Notes: a model not told the origin generated them from the letters alone. Counted from the stretch's first letter, positions 11,782-24,164 are shown. The stretch is DNA of 64,000 bases from Tetrastigma voinierianum (GCA_016808115.1 JAEQBH010001504.1:124001-188000), one strand, 5' to 3'. Made by a program: numbers and translations.

Positions 11782-13495
11782 CTTTTCAATATCTAGCTTG
11801 AGCCATTCCTCGTTCTTCCTTCTCAGGTTAGTCCACTAATTCATTAGCGATCAACGTGCATCAAAATATCTTAAGCCCCGCACACAAAAGCATTTTGAGA
11901 CTTAGATATCACCTTGTCCAAGACCCTCTTAATTATATTAGCTAATACTTTGGTTAGAATATTGTATAATCCTCCCACAAGGCTTATTGGCCTTAAATCC
12001 TTGAATTCCTCTATAGTATGTTTCTTGGGAATCAACACCAAAAAAGTCACATTAAGATTTTTAACAAATCTGTACCGTTCATGGAACTCCTTGAAAAATC
12101 CTAAGATCTCATTCTTTAATCCGGCCAAAAATCGAGCTATTAGGAATCCTTACGGTTGAGTCTATCCTTATTAAGTCTACGAAATAATTTTGTCCAATTT
12201 CTTCCTCGAATAACCACTCCACACAACGGCTTCTCAATGGAGTCTCGTTGAGCGCCGTCGGGAAGGGAAGGACTCATAGCCTAGATCCGAAAACAGATTT
12301 TGGAAAGCCGCCATTAAACCATCCTTTATATCAGCCTCCTTTTCTAGCTTTTGGCCATTTATGCTAATACTTTTAATGTAATTTCTTCTCCTATGAGCAT
12401 TAGTTGTCCTGTGGAAGAACCCCATGTTCCTGTCCCCTTTCTTTAGCCAGGTCTCTCTAGATTTTTGTCTCTAGGAGATCTCCTCCGTGAGGGCCCAGCG
12501 TTTGAAGTCAGCTCTCACTTTAACACGTCCCTCGACTTCCTCGAGATTCAGATGCCTTTCCTTCTCGAGATCATCCCAAAAAATCACCCTACGAAGGGCA
12601 TCCTTCTTGTTAGTTTCCACTTTGCCAAAAACTTCTCTATTCCAAGTCTTCAGAATACCTTTCAAGGCCTTTAGCTTTGTGGAGAGGATGAAACTGTAAG
12701 ATCCATGAAACTGGAGATTTTGCCACCACCTTTTCAAGGTCTCTTTGAATACCTCATATTTCAGCCACATCAATTCGAAACGAAAAGGTGAAGGGCCCAT
12801 TCTAACGCCATCACTGTCCAACAAAATGGGGTAGTGATCGGAGACTGGCCTGGGGAGACAACTTTGAATCACCTTGTTGTAGTGACTCTCGATCGGCGGA
12901 TCTTACCATCTGTCCCCAGCGGGACAGTGATACCATTGAGGCCACCCGCCCAGGTGTAAGGCCCTTGAAGGAGTAGGTCGACCCCAGGTCATTCAGGATG
13001 TCGAAAAACCTTCTCATGGAATTGGAAGTCCTACCCCCTTTAGATCTTTCTTCAGGAGAGAGAATCTCGGCCCAAAATCACCTTGGCGCACCATGGTTTC
13101 TTCCCCTGAACCTTTGATCGAGCCAAACTCTTCCCAAAAGGGTCTTTAAGACTCTTCTCAACCGGGTCATACACCCCAGAAAAAGCCCATTGAAACCTGT
13201 CCTTTTCCATTATGAAGAAACACGAGAGACTAAAAGCACACCAACCACGGAGTCCACTAATGGCGATGCGTAACATCTACGTCGAAGGATACCCCCGCGG
13301 ACCGCAGCATTGGTGCTATCGAGTTTAGAAGCGACCACCCTGAGATGCGCACCATCATTATTCATCTCTTGAACCTTAGTTTCTTGAGAAAATGGAACAG
13401 TCCACCTGTGTGTTCTGATAAAATTCTTGATGACTTTCCTTTTTCTCAGGATCATTCACACCTCTTACATTCCAAGATAGAATTTTAATCTTCAT
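11782..13495 (-). pseudogene. LINE ORF2 N-terminus: endonuclease and start of reverse transcriptase
   Basis: ORF2 begins with the ATG at 13,493-13,495, reading MKIKILSWNVRGVND, the classic start of the apurinic-type endonuclease that nicks target DNA in plant L1 elements. VIKNFIRTHRWTV and QETKVQEMN (near 13,375-13,440) and SDHYPILL (about 12,823-12,846, the catalytic SDH near the domain end) follow. The linker reads FELMWLK (near 12,765-12,785), GDRNMGFFHRTTNAHRRRN (about 12,385-12,440) and the RT start FLVLIPKK, FKDLRPISLVGGLY and VISKSQNAFVCG (about 11,875-12,045). It ends DIEK at solo LTR2. Frameshifts and stops occur throughout. Confidence 0.92.
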
Positions 13496-13509
13496 TATAA
13501 CTTTATATT

Positions 13510-13958
13510 CCCCTTATCCCTTCCTCCTACTTTGTCTGTCTGCTTCCCATTATAATTAATAGTGCTCTTGGTCTCATAATTCCCGTTAAAGCTTTTGGAC
13601 CTTTGTCATGTTTCCTTTCTCCCTTCTGACTTTTTGTGGAAAACCCCTTTAAATTCCTCAATAATTCCAAAATCTCCTTTTCAAACCCCTTGGTTGGGAA
13701 TCCTAAAAATTCACTAAATTTTGCCAAGCAACTACTTTCCCAACTGTCGTAAGTCTAGGACTCTATGGACTCGTGTTGTGCCTCCTCCATTCTTTGGCCA
13801 GCTACACTAGACTCCTTCCTTGCTACTATTATTAAAATAACGCATGATCGACCCGTTCATCTGATCAATTGCCACCATCCTTAATAGTTCTAGATCCTCA
13901 TACCGTTAATTTGTGCTGAAAAACCCACGGTAGCGAGGGCGTAAGAGACGAGTAAAGG
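13510..13958 (-). pseudogene. LINE ORF1 C-terminus
   Basis: Minus-strand fragment ending ORF1 just upstream of ORF2. It contains AKFSEFLGFPTKGFEKEI (about 13,674-13,727), a motif typical of the ORF1 tail of plant L1 elements, which follows the DUF4283 RNA-binding domain. The N-terminal part of the same ORF lies across G2 at 42,635-45,258. A short gap with stops separates it from the ORF2 ATG at 13,495, as is normal for two-ORF LINEs. Confidence 0.82.
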
Positions 13959-13995
13959 CGTAAAGCGAGGAAAATTTCATTTTTTCTTGAAAATG
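13959..13995 (+). repeat. G2 5' LTR, part 1 of 3
   Basis: CGTAAAGCGAGGAAAATTTC here corresponds to TGTAAAACCTGAGAAAATTTC at the start of the 3' LTR (40,253 on), so the terminal TG is now CG. It runs 37 bp to the T1 insertion and resumes at 25,388. Confidence 0.82.
13991..13995. repeat. Target duplication AAATG of T1, left copy
   Basis: AAATG precedes the T1 LTR start TGATGAG and is repeated exactly at 25,383-25,387 after the T1 LTR end CCTGTCA. Joining the two sides restores the sequence of the G2 LTR. Confidence 0.93.
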
Positions 13996-15217
13996 TGATG
14001 AGTGCTTAAAACCTTTCAGTTATACTGTGTCAGTCTTACATTTTCATGTTGATTTGGCATTATTATATAATTTTAGTGTTAGATTCCTTTATTTAGTTTT
14101 TGTTTTGGAATCTGGGCATGATGGCGAAAGAACAGCGGGAAGCCATTTGGAGAAATGAGGAGCATGCAGGAAGTCCTTTGCCCGCGTCGCGGCGTCTCCC
14201 GTCAGCGGCGTCCACTAATCACGCGGCGTGAGGGTCAGCAAATCGCAGTCAGCCGATCCTGCGTCGCGGCGTCACCTGCGTCCTTGACGTCCACCACGTC
14301 CGCAGCGTCACCCGCTCAGCGGCTTGTCGGCTCGAAAATGCTCTCCTCATTAAAAGCAAATTAGGGCTCAGAAATCGGGGGAGATCGGGAAGCGCCTGAG
14401 CGGAGGCCGCGGGTTTCGAGGAAGCGGTGACCTTGATTTCGAGAAGTGCCACAGATTATAACGCTTTTCATTTTTCGTATATTTTGGATCAGAACAATGT
14501 TTTCATTTGTCGCCAGTTTCATCTTTCTTCCATTATGTTCTAGATCTTTTTCTGGGTTACATCAAACCTGTCATACGATATGGATTAAGTTGATCTTTTA
14601 TATTTATTCAATTGTTTATAAATTGTCGAATCTACTCTATACCTGTAGTTAAATTATATGATAATGTTTGGCCAGCATTAGCATAAGCGCGCGAAGATCA
14701 GATTGAGGATGAGGGTGATCGAGGAGATCTGGTCAAATGTATGGTGAGGTCGGTCGATAGAGATATTCAGGACCTGAAGGTGGTATCTAGGGGTAGAACA
14801 TTTAAGCATTTCGGAATACCGAGTCGAGATAGAGATATACTCGATTCTATTTGCGAGATAGGCGGATATACCTCGAGAGAGGATATCTCGTAGGCAAGAT
14901 CACCTCACCATAGGCAGATTATAAATGTATTGAATAACACTCTCTTTAGAAAAACAATCCATTGAATGTGACAGGGGGAGATATAACCTAAACTTCAAAA
15001 GCGACACGTGAATTAAATCAACGATTAAGTTAGTTTTACATGATTGAACTCACTTTTAAGTCATTCTTAGGATATTAATAAAGAAAGCATAATCTCTGTA
15101 GTCAATTTGCCTTTCCTGTGGATCGATATGCGCCGTTAAGTACACTATATTGCAGGGCTACGCGTGCGCCACGGCAGCAGGCATTCATTTTATACACACC
15201 GCGTTTTCGGCCTGTCA
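13996..15217 (+). repeat. T1 5' LTR
   Basis: TGATGAGTGC...GGCCTGTCA, 1.2 kb, aligning end to end with 24,165-25,382 despite many small indels and substitutions. It contains a CpG-dense patch at about 14,175-14,330 with repeated 'gcgtcgcggcgtc' words. Reading frames in this patch on both strands are by-products of the GC-rich repeat. The promoter cannot be placed with confidence. Confidence 0.92.
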
Positions 15218-15223
15218 AGTTTT

Positions 15224-15241
15224 TGGCGCCGTTGCCGGGGA
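15224..15241 (+). other. T1 primer-binding site for tRNA-Asp
   Basis: TGGCGCCGTTGCCGGGGA, six bases after the LTR, is a perfect complement to the 3' end of plant tRNA-Asp(GUC). This primer is typical of Athila-type elements. Confidence 0.93.
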
Positions 15242-15377
15242 AAGGTTTAATTTGATATAGAGAAGTAAGCATATAGATAATATTCTGAATTTTTCTTTAT
15301 TTTTGTTATTTTTACAAGTACTGGTAATTGGGTTTTGTTAGTTGGTGTGTTATTGCAGTACAGGTTTTAGTGAGTAC

Positions 15378-17090
15378 ATGCGACAGCAAAACCGAATTAA
15401 TCAACACTTGTGTGATCCGGAGCCAGAAAGACTTACGCGCAGTTGCGTGAAGCAGAGAAACGAGAAACGGTAGAACTCGATAGTCATGGAAAGCTGCTTG
15501 AAGCGAAGATTTTGGCGTGGAGCAAACTGAACCACGGGAAGCCCAGGAACTAGAAATCAAGCGCCTAGGCCATTCATACATTTGGGCGATCCGTACATGC
15601 TATTAGATGAGACTGTTCTACCTCCAACGATTGTTAGACGGCAATCAGAGGCGGCCGCTTGATTCAAGCAAACAATTTTGAATTGAAGTCGATCCACGAT
15701 CTGAAATGCTTGAACATATTGTTCCATGGACTACCCCATGAGAACCGAACATGCATTGACTAACTTCCTCGAAGTTTGCGATACCATCAAACTCTTGAAG
15801 TCAACGAAGAAGCCCTAAGATTGCGGTTATTCCACTTTCACTCGGGGATGAAACGGCGTTAGTTGCTTGAGTCGACCGCGGTCTGATACTACATGGAATG
15901 AGTTGAAATGCAAAAAGTTTACGACCAAGTTCTTTCCACCTTCGAAGATTGCACAACTTGTGCGGTCAATCGTTCGGTCAATTGGGGGGAGAGCACGAAG
16001 CATGGGGCGAGTTCCGTAGATTATTGCGGAAGTGTCCTCTGCGTCGGTAACGGATGGATCACGAGTCCACACAGCGTGGTCGAAATGCAGCGACGATGAT
16101 GGGTACTCGGTGGAGGATCATTGATGAGAAAACCACGGACCAGCGTATGAGATATGGAAGATCTTTGCGACCCGACACTAATCGGTGGCACAGAGAAGGT
16201 ACACCGGTAAACACGGTGGGTATGCAGACGATGAAGTCTCGACAATGCGGTAAATCGTGTGGCTCGTGACAAAAGCGGCTAAATGGCGGCGAGGGAACGG
16301 CGCATGCTATCTGAGACCGCTCCGGCGGGAGTTGTGTGAATTCTGTGGAGGGGCGGCACGGTGAGTGTAGAATGTCGGTCGGAACCTTACGATGGAAGGC
16401 CGAGCTCGGTCAGTCTCCCGAGTTTAATCGAGAATCAATCACGATAAAGGACCGTATGGGAGTAATAGCTACGAATCGAATGGGGACAAGGATAGGCGTA
16501 TTCTCAGAACCAGAACAATCAAAACAACCCGAGGGTATGGATGGAGGAACAATCGAGCAATGCATGATGGACAGAGGCTAATGAACACTTTACGAAAAAT
16601 TTGGATTTAGGCAAGCTCTAGCACGGATGTTAACTTCTCATTCGCGTTTATATATGAATGAGACTAGAGGCGGGTGCGAATGACAAACAACCCAGGTTAA
16701 GCGATCAATGACACGGTAGGAGTTTGGAAGCACGAATGGGCCCCGAATGGCAAACTTACTTGCGAAGGCAGGGTTCTCTGTAGAGCAATTGAGTAAGCCC
16801 GAAGAGAGATGGGAATGAGCACGTTCGCGGGTCCGCGGTGAAGTGGGAGAGAGAATTGGAATCACAAGTGCAACCCCCACTCGTAGAGCAGTTAGAAACT
16901 GAGGATGTCACACAGCCAGAACAGAAAGATGATGCAGTCAAAGAACAGTCACAGGAGAAACAGTCAGCAGAGACCTCTAGTGAAACAAAGGGGCCCCGAC
17001 ATATCTTTAGTTCCTTACCCCTGACGTCTCGAGAAACATAAAAATTGGACAAGCAATTCACGAAGTTCATGGATGTTTTAGTACGCATAT
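15378..17090 (+). pseudogene. gag: T1 gag relic
   Basis: Degenerate capsid polyprotein. The likely start is the ATG at 15,378, reading MRQQNRINQHLCDPEPERL. HLGDPYMLLDETVLPPTIV follows near 15,575-15,630, then LTNFLEVCDTIK (about 15,757-15,792), the Athila-gag phrase corresponding to TTWDEL (here TTWNEL-like, near 15,880-15,905) and FFPPSKIAQL (about 15,930-15,960). A repetitive acidic linker, EDVTQPEQKDD and KEQSQEKQSAE, is read at about 16,900-16,975. Many frameshifts. It would form the virus-like particle in the cytoplasm. It is followed directly by the protease region. Confidence 0.82.
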
Positions 17091-17099
17091 AAACATCCC

Positions 17100-17700
17100 A
17101 TTTGCGTGCCACTAGAGCAAATGCCGGGTTATGTAAAGTTCATGAAAGACATTTTGTCTCGAAGAAGGTGGGACCGGGCGGTCAACAACCGAAGAATGCG
17201 GTGCCATCGCCCGGAGAAGCTACGCGAAGCTCAAAGACGGGCGGTTCATCCCGATGCCTGATTAAAATCTTATTTTTGAGAGGCGTATGTGATTTAGGTG
17301 CGGCGGTAATCTTATGACATATCCATCTTTAGCGTTTGGGATTGAGGCTTGGGTCAGGCTCTGATCCTGCAACACGAGACGAGATCTTTGAAGCTTAGGA
17401 GGGATAATAGAATGTCTTAGTAAAGTGCGACAGAAGTTTATCTTTCAATGATTTCATAGTTTTAGACATGGAAGAAGATAAAGAAATACCGATTATATTG
17501 GGTAGACCTTTTCTAAGCCACAGCAGGGCAATGATTGATGTGCGGAGGCGGCGAAACTAAAATTACAAGAAGAAGTAAAATTCAATGTAATTCGAGGCGA
17601 GTGAGACACCCGGCCGAGAAGTGATACGTGCTTAATGGTTGATATAGTAGAGGGCATAATTATACAGCCAAGTGGTCTCACTTGACCCTTTGGAGACTAG
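17100..17700 (+). pseudogene. pol: T1 protease relic
   Basis: Aspartic protease domain of pol, which would cut the polyprotein. Landmarks: FVKFMKDILSRR (about 17,125-17,165) at the gag/pol border, CDLGA with its catalytic aspartate (about 17,285-17,300), and DMEEDKEIPIILGRPFLSHS (about 17,467-17,525), a strong Athila signature. The reading frame shifts several times. Linked directly to RT downstream. Confidence 0.85.
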
Positions 17701-17799
17701 CCTAGTGGCGAAGCATCGAGAACTGGTGAGGCGAGAAAGAATACGTTAAGTGGATGGATTCTTTTGGGCACAATAGAAGGAAATACTTGAATCGCTAGG

Positions 17800-19335
17800 C
17801 GAAGGGCTAAGCGTGGTTCCATCGATTGGCTGACCACCAGATGGAACAAAACCTCTGCCTAGCCATTTGAGTAGCCATGCACAGGGTAGAATCTACGCTA
17901 CCATTAATTATCTCATCATCCCTAGCCGAAATGGAGGAAGTTGTGGGGTTCTTGCGATCACAAACAAGCACTCGGATGGTCTCACAGCTGACTAAGGGAT
18001 CAGCGTATGTGTATGCAAGTATTTTATTAGAGATGGTCACAAGCCCTCGGTGGAAGTGCAGAGGAGTGAATCCAGGCAATGAAGGGTAGTTCGGAAGAAG
18101 TTCTAAAATGGCTAGATCTTTGGGGTGATTTACCCCATTTCGAACGTAGCGTGGGTAAGCCACATTCGAGGTAGTACCAAAGAGGGGATAAGCGTTATCA
18201 AGGCCCAGAAAACAATATCTTCTGCCATCTGGAAACGTGTAGGGTGGAGAATTTAGTGACTATAGAAAATGAACAAAGGCCACTCGGAAAGATCACTTTC
18301 CTCGCCATTTCGTCCGGATCTTTCGTCGATTAATAGGGTATGAATATTATTGCTTTTTTTTTGGAAGGATATTAGGTTACAACCAAATCGCCATAAGCGC
18401 TGAAAGATCGGAGAAGACAACATTCACTTGTCCCTATAGTACGATTCGCTCGAGGATGCCCTTTGGACTATGTAATGCTCAGGGTACTTACAGGAGATGC
18501 ATGATGGCCATATTCTCTCGTGTTTATGAGTAGAAAAGACGATTGAGATTTTCATGGACCCGATTTCGATATTAAATTCATTTTGACAATTATCTAGCAA
18601 ATTTGAGAAGCACATGCTACGCAAGATGTGAAGAGACGATTTAATTGCTCAATTGGGAGAAGTGCCATTTCATGAGTACGAGGTATTGTTCTTGGACATG
18701 GATCTGCGAGAGGGATAGAGAGGTAGATAGGCGAAGATTGAAGCAATTGAGGAAGTTACCTCCACCTTCTTCTGTGAGAGGGATCCGAAGTTTTCTAGGC
18801 ATCTTTGGATTCTATGGCCGGTTTATCAAGAAGTTTCTCTGATTGAAACCATTGTCTAATTTGCTAGTCAGGGGATCCCATTAATTTGACTCCCAATGCG
18901 TACATGCTTTTCTTGTATTGAAAAGATAAGTTGATCGGCTCCTATTGTTGTAGCGCCCGGATGGTCTTTTCCATTGGTGATGTGTGATGCAGCGACTATG
19001 CGATTAGGGCGTGTGGGGCGAAGCGAGAAAAATCTTCGGGTGATTTATTATGCAAGCAAGACTTTGAATGGCTGGCCCAGATTATGCCACTGCGAGAAAG
19101 AACTATTGGCCATTGTCTTTGCTTTGATAAATTCGAGGCCATATTTGATTAGACAAAATTAAGTGGTGCATAGCGATCGATACGGCCATTAAGTACTTGA
19201 TGACCAAGAAAGGCGCCAAAGCCAGTTGGCCGGTGGGTCATACATTTGCGGGGAGTTCGACGTAGAAATCAAGGACGAGAAGAACGCGAAAATTTAGTGG
19301 CGAACCGCTTCGCTATTTGGAAGGCAGGAGATGAT
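17800..19335 (+). pseudogene. pol: T1 reverse transcriptase and RNase H relic
   Basis: Reverse transcriptase and RNase H of pol. The N-terminal piece reads KPLPSHL near 17,845, then LIISSSLAEMEE (about 17,905-17,940). The catalytic box region near 18,530-18,560 is badly degraded. After it come LLNWEKCHFM (about 18,644-18,675) and KLPPPSSVRGIRSFLG (about 18,752-18,800), then the thumb phrase GFYGRFIKKF. RNase H begins near 18,960 with PLVMCDAATMRLG (its aspartate kept), YYASKTLN (about 19,047) and EKELLAIVFAL (about 19,095-19,130). The tail ENLVANRFAIW ends near 19,322. Frameshifts are frequent. Not functional. Confidence 0.88.
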
Positions 19336-19399
19336 GTTATTGAATGGCGAATTTCAGACGAAACTTTGCTATTGAGGACAAGAGAGCGGTTCCTGGTTT

Positions 19400-20730
19400 T
19401 GGAGTATATGTGAACTTCTATTTAGTATGAGTGATTCCCGAGTTTAATTATCGGAAGAAGAAGGGTTTTGCACACCTTAAACCTTCTTATTGGGAAGAGC
19501 CAATTCTCTACGATTCTTGTCTTTGATCGGGTGATAGAGGAGATGTGTGCCCGAAGATGTCGCGATATTGAACCATTTGCCGCACTCTACCGTGTAATTG
19601 GACACTTTAATTGGCGAACGGCAACCAAGTTTCCTACAGTTGGTTTTTTATTACATTTGTATTTAAAGGTCTATAGCGGTCTCGTTTCCACTTGCGACCA
19701 ATGTCAACGAGTGGGAACATCTCTAGAATGACCACTGTATATCTTGGAGGTAGAGTTGTTTGATTTATGGGGGATCGTTCCTTGGGACCATTTCACATCG
19801 TCTGACAACTTGGCCCATTTTGTTGGCGGTGGGTGTAATGCCGAAGTGGGTGGGAAGCAGATTCCTCACGCATAATGATGCCAAGGTGGTGGCTTTCGAT
19901 TCCTGTGACAATATATTCGTGAATTTTGGAACTCCTCGAGCTTTAATCCGCAGAGATAATGGTACCCATTTAATAAAGTGTCGATAAGGTGTTGCAAAAG
20001 TATGAAGTGCATCGCCGACCCACTCTCTTGCTCACCTGATCAAGCGAAGACTGACGGTATCGATCGCGAGAAATCAGTACATTCTCGAGAAAGCGTCAGC
20101 GGTTCGAAAGATTGGTCTAAAAAGATGAAGCGATGCGCTACGGGCATACCGCACCCGCATTTAAAGCTCCTTTGGGCATGTCTCCGTTCGGACTTCATTA
20201 TATGGTAAGCACATGTCATCTTCGATGGAATTGGAGCATCGAGCTATTGGACCACTCGACAACTAAACAGACGATACATTGGGTACGGTGAAAACGCCTA
20301 CTCCAACTCGGTAGGCTAGATGAGTTGAAGCGAAACATATGGCATACTTATCTATAGGAAAAGACTAAAAAGCAGCGAAGCAAACCACATCACTAGAAAG
20401 GAGTTCACGTGAATAACCAATCCTTCTATTCAATTCTAAACTTAAGCTTTTTCAGAAGTGATCTCGATGGTCGGGAGACTCACGGTAACAAAGGTCTTTT
20501 CATATGGTGGGCGAAGTTTCACACCTGAAAAAAGGCACATTCCACGGTCGCCACACAGCGGCGAAGCCATACTATGGCGTGTTGCGAACAAGACAATTAT
20601 CTCTTTGACAACTGCGAGACGCGATATAGTAATATTCTTATGCGTTTGGGTTCTGAACACATTGAGATTGAGTCGTCGAATTGCGACATTAAACATAGCG
20701 CTTGCGGAAGCGGCCCAGGTTTCTAAAACT
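19400..20730 (+). pseudogene. pol: T1 integrase relic
   Basis: Integrase of pol. The zinc-binding half CDQCQRVGTS is at about 19,700-19,730, followed by LEVELFDLWGI (about 19,745-19,776) at the start of the catalytic core. NDAKVV (19,877-19,895), FGTPRALI (19,923-19,950) and NGTHL surround the second catalytic aspartate. YRAYRTAFKAPLGMSPFGL-type wording is at about 20,135-20,195. The C-terminal end, read near 20,330-20,560, matches the 'KEF...SRL...FPYG' tail of Athila integrase. Frameshifted throughout. Confidence 0.87.
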
Positions 20731-20929
20731 TTGTTTTAAGTTCTGATTCTATTGTTGTTTTTCGAAATTTTGAATTTTATTGCATCCATGATCGGTGTTT
20801 TACTTGTTGGTTTAATTTCGGGAGGCGGAGGTGTAGGTCAGGGCTTGCGAGGAGGTTGAAGTCAGAAAGGAAGTTCTGAGTGGAGAGTTCTCGAAAATTG
20901 AGGTTTGTTATATAAATTATCTTGGAGAC

Positions 20930-21262
20930 AGCTACGCCGCGTCGCGACGTGAGATTTCACGTCGGCGTCATTTTGAAGCTCTTTGTCGCGTCGTGACGTG
21001 TGAGTTGCGTCAGCGACGTCAAGGTGTACCTCTACGTCACGCGTCGCGGCGTGGATTTTCACGTCGGCGTCGGTTTACTCCTCGCATCGCGTCGCGTGTA
21101 TTCTCCGCGTCGCGGCGTCAATTTATGAAGCCCTCGTGCGTCGCGGCGTGGATTTCTCAAATTGCGGCGTCGGTAGGTCATGCCTACGCCCGTCATAGCG
21201 CATTAGTCCTTGCGTCAGCGACGTCATTTGGTATTATCCTCTGCCCGTCCGCGTGAGGCGGA
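20930..21262. repeat. CpG-dense CGTCGCGGCGT array after T1 pol
   Basis: About 330 bp with at least a dozen variants of 'cgtcgcgacgt', 'gcgtcgcggcgt', 'cgtcggcgtc' and 'gcgtcagcgacgtc'. The same words occur in both T1 LTRs (about 14,175-14,330 and 24,350-24,495). Units are separated by 15-30 bp of unrelated sequence. A reading frame across it on the plus strand is a by-product. It lies between the end of pol and the post-pol ORF, where a second promoter would be expected. Confidence 0.78.
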
Positions 21263-21429
21263 TTTTAAACCAAGAATAGGCCATTTTTGGCGCTTTCACC
21301 TTCCATCCTCCATCTCCTCCCGAAATACAGCGCCGGCGCGCGCGGGACTCGGACCGATAAGAATCTTCTCTTTGCTCGCCCGACCTCTTTGTAGTCTACG
21401 CGTGGCGGTTTGGACCATAATTGCTTCTC

Positions 21430-22760
21430 CACCAACGTAATGTCCGATTCTAGCTTAGGTATGATCGTTTAGGGTTTCTTTATGTGTTTTTTGGGTAGCC
21501 TAGGGTCTTTAGGGGTCATTTCGGTTAACTAGATTCATTAGGGTTTTTGGAGTCCTCTTTTAGGTCTTGATTAGTCTTTAGGTAGTGTTTAGTTAATTTC
21601 TTTTGTCGGTGCATATTAGGTGTTTATTCCTTTGGTTTTAGCAGGATGTCACGGCAACGGCAAAGTTGCTGCCAAGGCGAGTCGGGCGTGAGGCCACAGG
21701 CGCTCCCGGTCGATACCTCGCGTTTTATGCTTAGCCGGATGCGCTGGTCGGTTTAGCATAATTTGCAAAAAGCAGATCCTTAATTAGGAAGAAGGAGTTT
21801 CACCACCTGAAGGCGATTTTTATAAAACTACTTCGAGGCCAAGGGTTGGCGTGCTTTGTGCCAACCCTGTGGTACCATGGCGTAGTTCGGAATTCGCCAG
21901 CCTCGCCTCCCACGTCCTCAAAGGTCAGGTCACGAGGGTGTATTGGTCGACCGGTAGCGGTCGATCAATAGCTGCTATGACCTCGAGCATATCCGCCGGG
22001 CCCTTTGATCGACTCATGACACCACGACTACCATGAGGTCATCCGGTGTTGACCAAAGGTCGGGGTAGTGGCGAGGATCAATAGCCTTAGTCAGCGGTAA
22101 ATTTCAAGGCTTATTTGGCTGCATTCCCCTGGGTGTGGCATCACTTTATCGCCGGCGTCGCCTCCCAGGCAGCCGAATGTGGTGGCCTTGGCGCTCCTTA
22201 ACTCAACTCGCTATCTTCTGGGATATACCATTTGACGTTGGGCAGGTTATCGAGGATGCCATCCTCCATAACCGGGATGCGAAATAGACACAGGGCACCT
22301 TTTACGATGTTGGCTTGTCGCGAACAATGGGTGCCTTGACAACAATGAGGCCACAAGCCTTCACCAATTAAGACCATATCGGTCAAGCGGGACACACAAT
22401 TGTCCACCCAACTGAGGAGTTTATGACTCGGGCCGCATGGGCCCTCGAACGAGGGCAGGCTTCCGGATTATCGGGCTGCTATGGATTCTGGTGACACCCG
22501 GGAGGACGTGGCAGTCCTCGTCTCGACCTCCTCCTCGCGACCTCGGGCGCCGTCCCTCCTAGTCCTTCCCCCGATATTGGGGACCGGTCTGCTCTCCCTC
22601 CTTGGCATTTGGCGCGATGCAGGGATGAGACCGGGAGCATGAGTCCTCGTTACTCGGACATGGAGCGCTGCGTCTTGACATGCGCACGAGTTAAACGTCG
22701 GGCCATCATTCTCTGATAGCGTGACTATACGGGCCAGCCGGCGCAGCCTAGCTTTCCACC
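21430..22760 (+). pseudogene. T1 post-pol ORF relic, possibly with an intron
   Basis: Degenerate ORF in the position of the env-like or second ORF of Athila elements. A leader ATG at about 21,440 is followed by a GT at 21,459-21,460 and, 185 bp on, by TTTTAGCAG at 21,636-21,644 and the ATG at 21,646, which looks like a small intron. Fragments then readable include FEAKGW (about 21,835-21,850), AAFPWVWHHFIAGV (about 22,119-22,160) and VGQVIEDAIL (about 22,237-22,270). This is the wording of the plant 'putative transposon protein' domain carried by such elements. Function is unknown in this family. Frameshifts throughout. The intron is an inference. Confidence 0.6.
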
Positions 22761-22779
22761 ATCCACGCCACCGCCAGCG

Positions 22780-24142
22780 TTGATCTACGGGAGTCATACC
22801 ACTCTATGTTTTATTTTACCGGTGAGACCAACGCTGGATCTTTTGTTGAAATTATTTTGTTCGGATACTATGTTTGTTTATCGTTTGCTTTGTTGCGTTG
22901 TTTTAGTTCTAGTAGTTTATAGTATTGTTAGTTGTTCGCATTTGGGTTGTGTTTGTTTTTAGTATTGCATGCGGAGTTGTAGAGTAGTGTTAGTATTTGT
23001 TTGAGTTATTGTCATCCACATATTTCTAGCATGTTGGTGATCGATTATTTAGTTGTTTGTTTGTTTAGGATATTCATGCATAATGTAGTAATTGCATTCG
23101 GTTGTGCCATGTTGAAAATTGAGGATCGGTTACCTCAGATTGAATTCCTATAGATTTGTTCGAGATGCATACATTTGTTTGATGCTCGGTAATTAGATTG
23201 AATAGGTGAAAAGGCTAGTGAACCAGTCCGGGTAGTCAAACCAATTCTCAAAAACTACATCACGCTCGCACTAATTGACGGTAGTATGCATAAGTACCGA
23301 ACCAACTACTAAAGTCGACCAACCTAGGGAGATTCGAACCATTTAAGTGATGGGACACCTAAACAAAAGAGGATTGCCATCGAGCCCCAACGAAAAAGAG
23401 AAAAATACAAAAACATGAGGAAAAGAAAAAAGAAAAAGAAATAAAAATAGGCATATGCATAAGAATAAAGCGGGATCATCGATCGGAATCAGGTGATCGA
23501 GGACTATCAAAGCCTAATGCCACGAGCCAGGCGGTGAAGTCGTTGACTTCGCGCCCGTTACATGGGACGAGAGAAGATGGATCATTCACGCAACCTAGGG
23601 CCATCGAGTTTGGTTGAGTGTTAGAGTGGATTTGAAGGGAACTTGTGCACGGTGCCCTTAACCAGTGGTGGGGAGTCACCAATGGATCCCAGCTACGGGA
23701 ACACTCGTCTAAAACTTCTTGGTACTGGTCTTCTTCCATTTGTTTTTTGGTACATAGGAAATTCTGAATGTAGACATGAATAATTGGGTGCGTTCCTATC
23801 CTTGTCTAGTTCGATTCTTCCTAATAGGTGGAGGTTGAACTTAAGTTTGGGGAGTATCGAACTCGGGCATGTGCGGAGGTCACCTACCATAGGCACATGG
23901 GGTTTGGGAGCGGCCATTGAACACTATGGGAGTGATGCACTGATCGGAGTTTCACATACCTCAATCGAAGTCACCGGTATCAGATATCTGTATGCCTTCG
24001 TGAACATCGAAGCGAACGGTGGGTAGTGTGAATCAGTCCAAATTGATCCCCTATTTTTCAGCATGGCATTACTGTCTTAGTGTGAGTTGCATAGTGTCGG
24101 GTGTGTGTCCTGTTTAGAGTCGGTTCTTGCTTGATGGCAAAC
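22780..24142 (+). other. T1 3' non-coding region
   Basis: About 1.36 kb between the post-pol ORF and the polypurine tract. It has a T/G-rich first half ('gtttgtt' words, 22,830-23,070) and an A/G-rich patch at 23,395-23,445. No protein family was recognised in it; short reading frames on both strands have no match I know. It corresponds to the long 3' UTR usual in Athila elements. Confidence 0.6.
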
Positions 24143-24164
24143 AAGAAATTAAGTTTGGGGGGTG
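24143..24164 (+). other. T1 polypurine tract
   Basis: AAGAAATTAAGTTTGGGGGG (then TG) immediately precedes the 3' LTR start TGATGAG. A similar tract precedes the LTR of element X on the other strand (59,843-59,858). Confidence 0.88.

Noticed and set aside
15224..15241. Sequence identical to the end of a tRNA-Asp gene (complement)
   Set aside because: Only the 18 terminal bases match and they sit right after an LTR; it is the retrotransposon primer site, not a tRNA gene.
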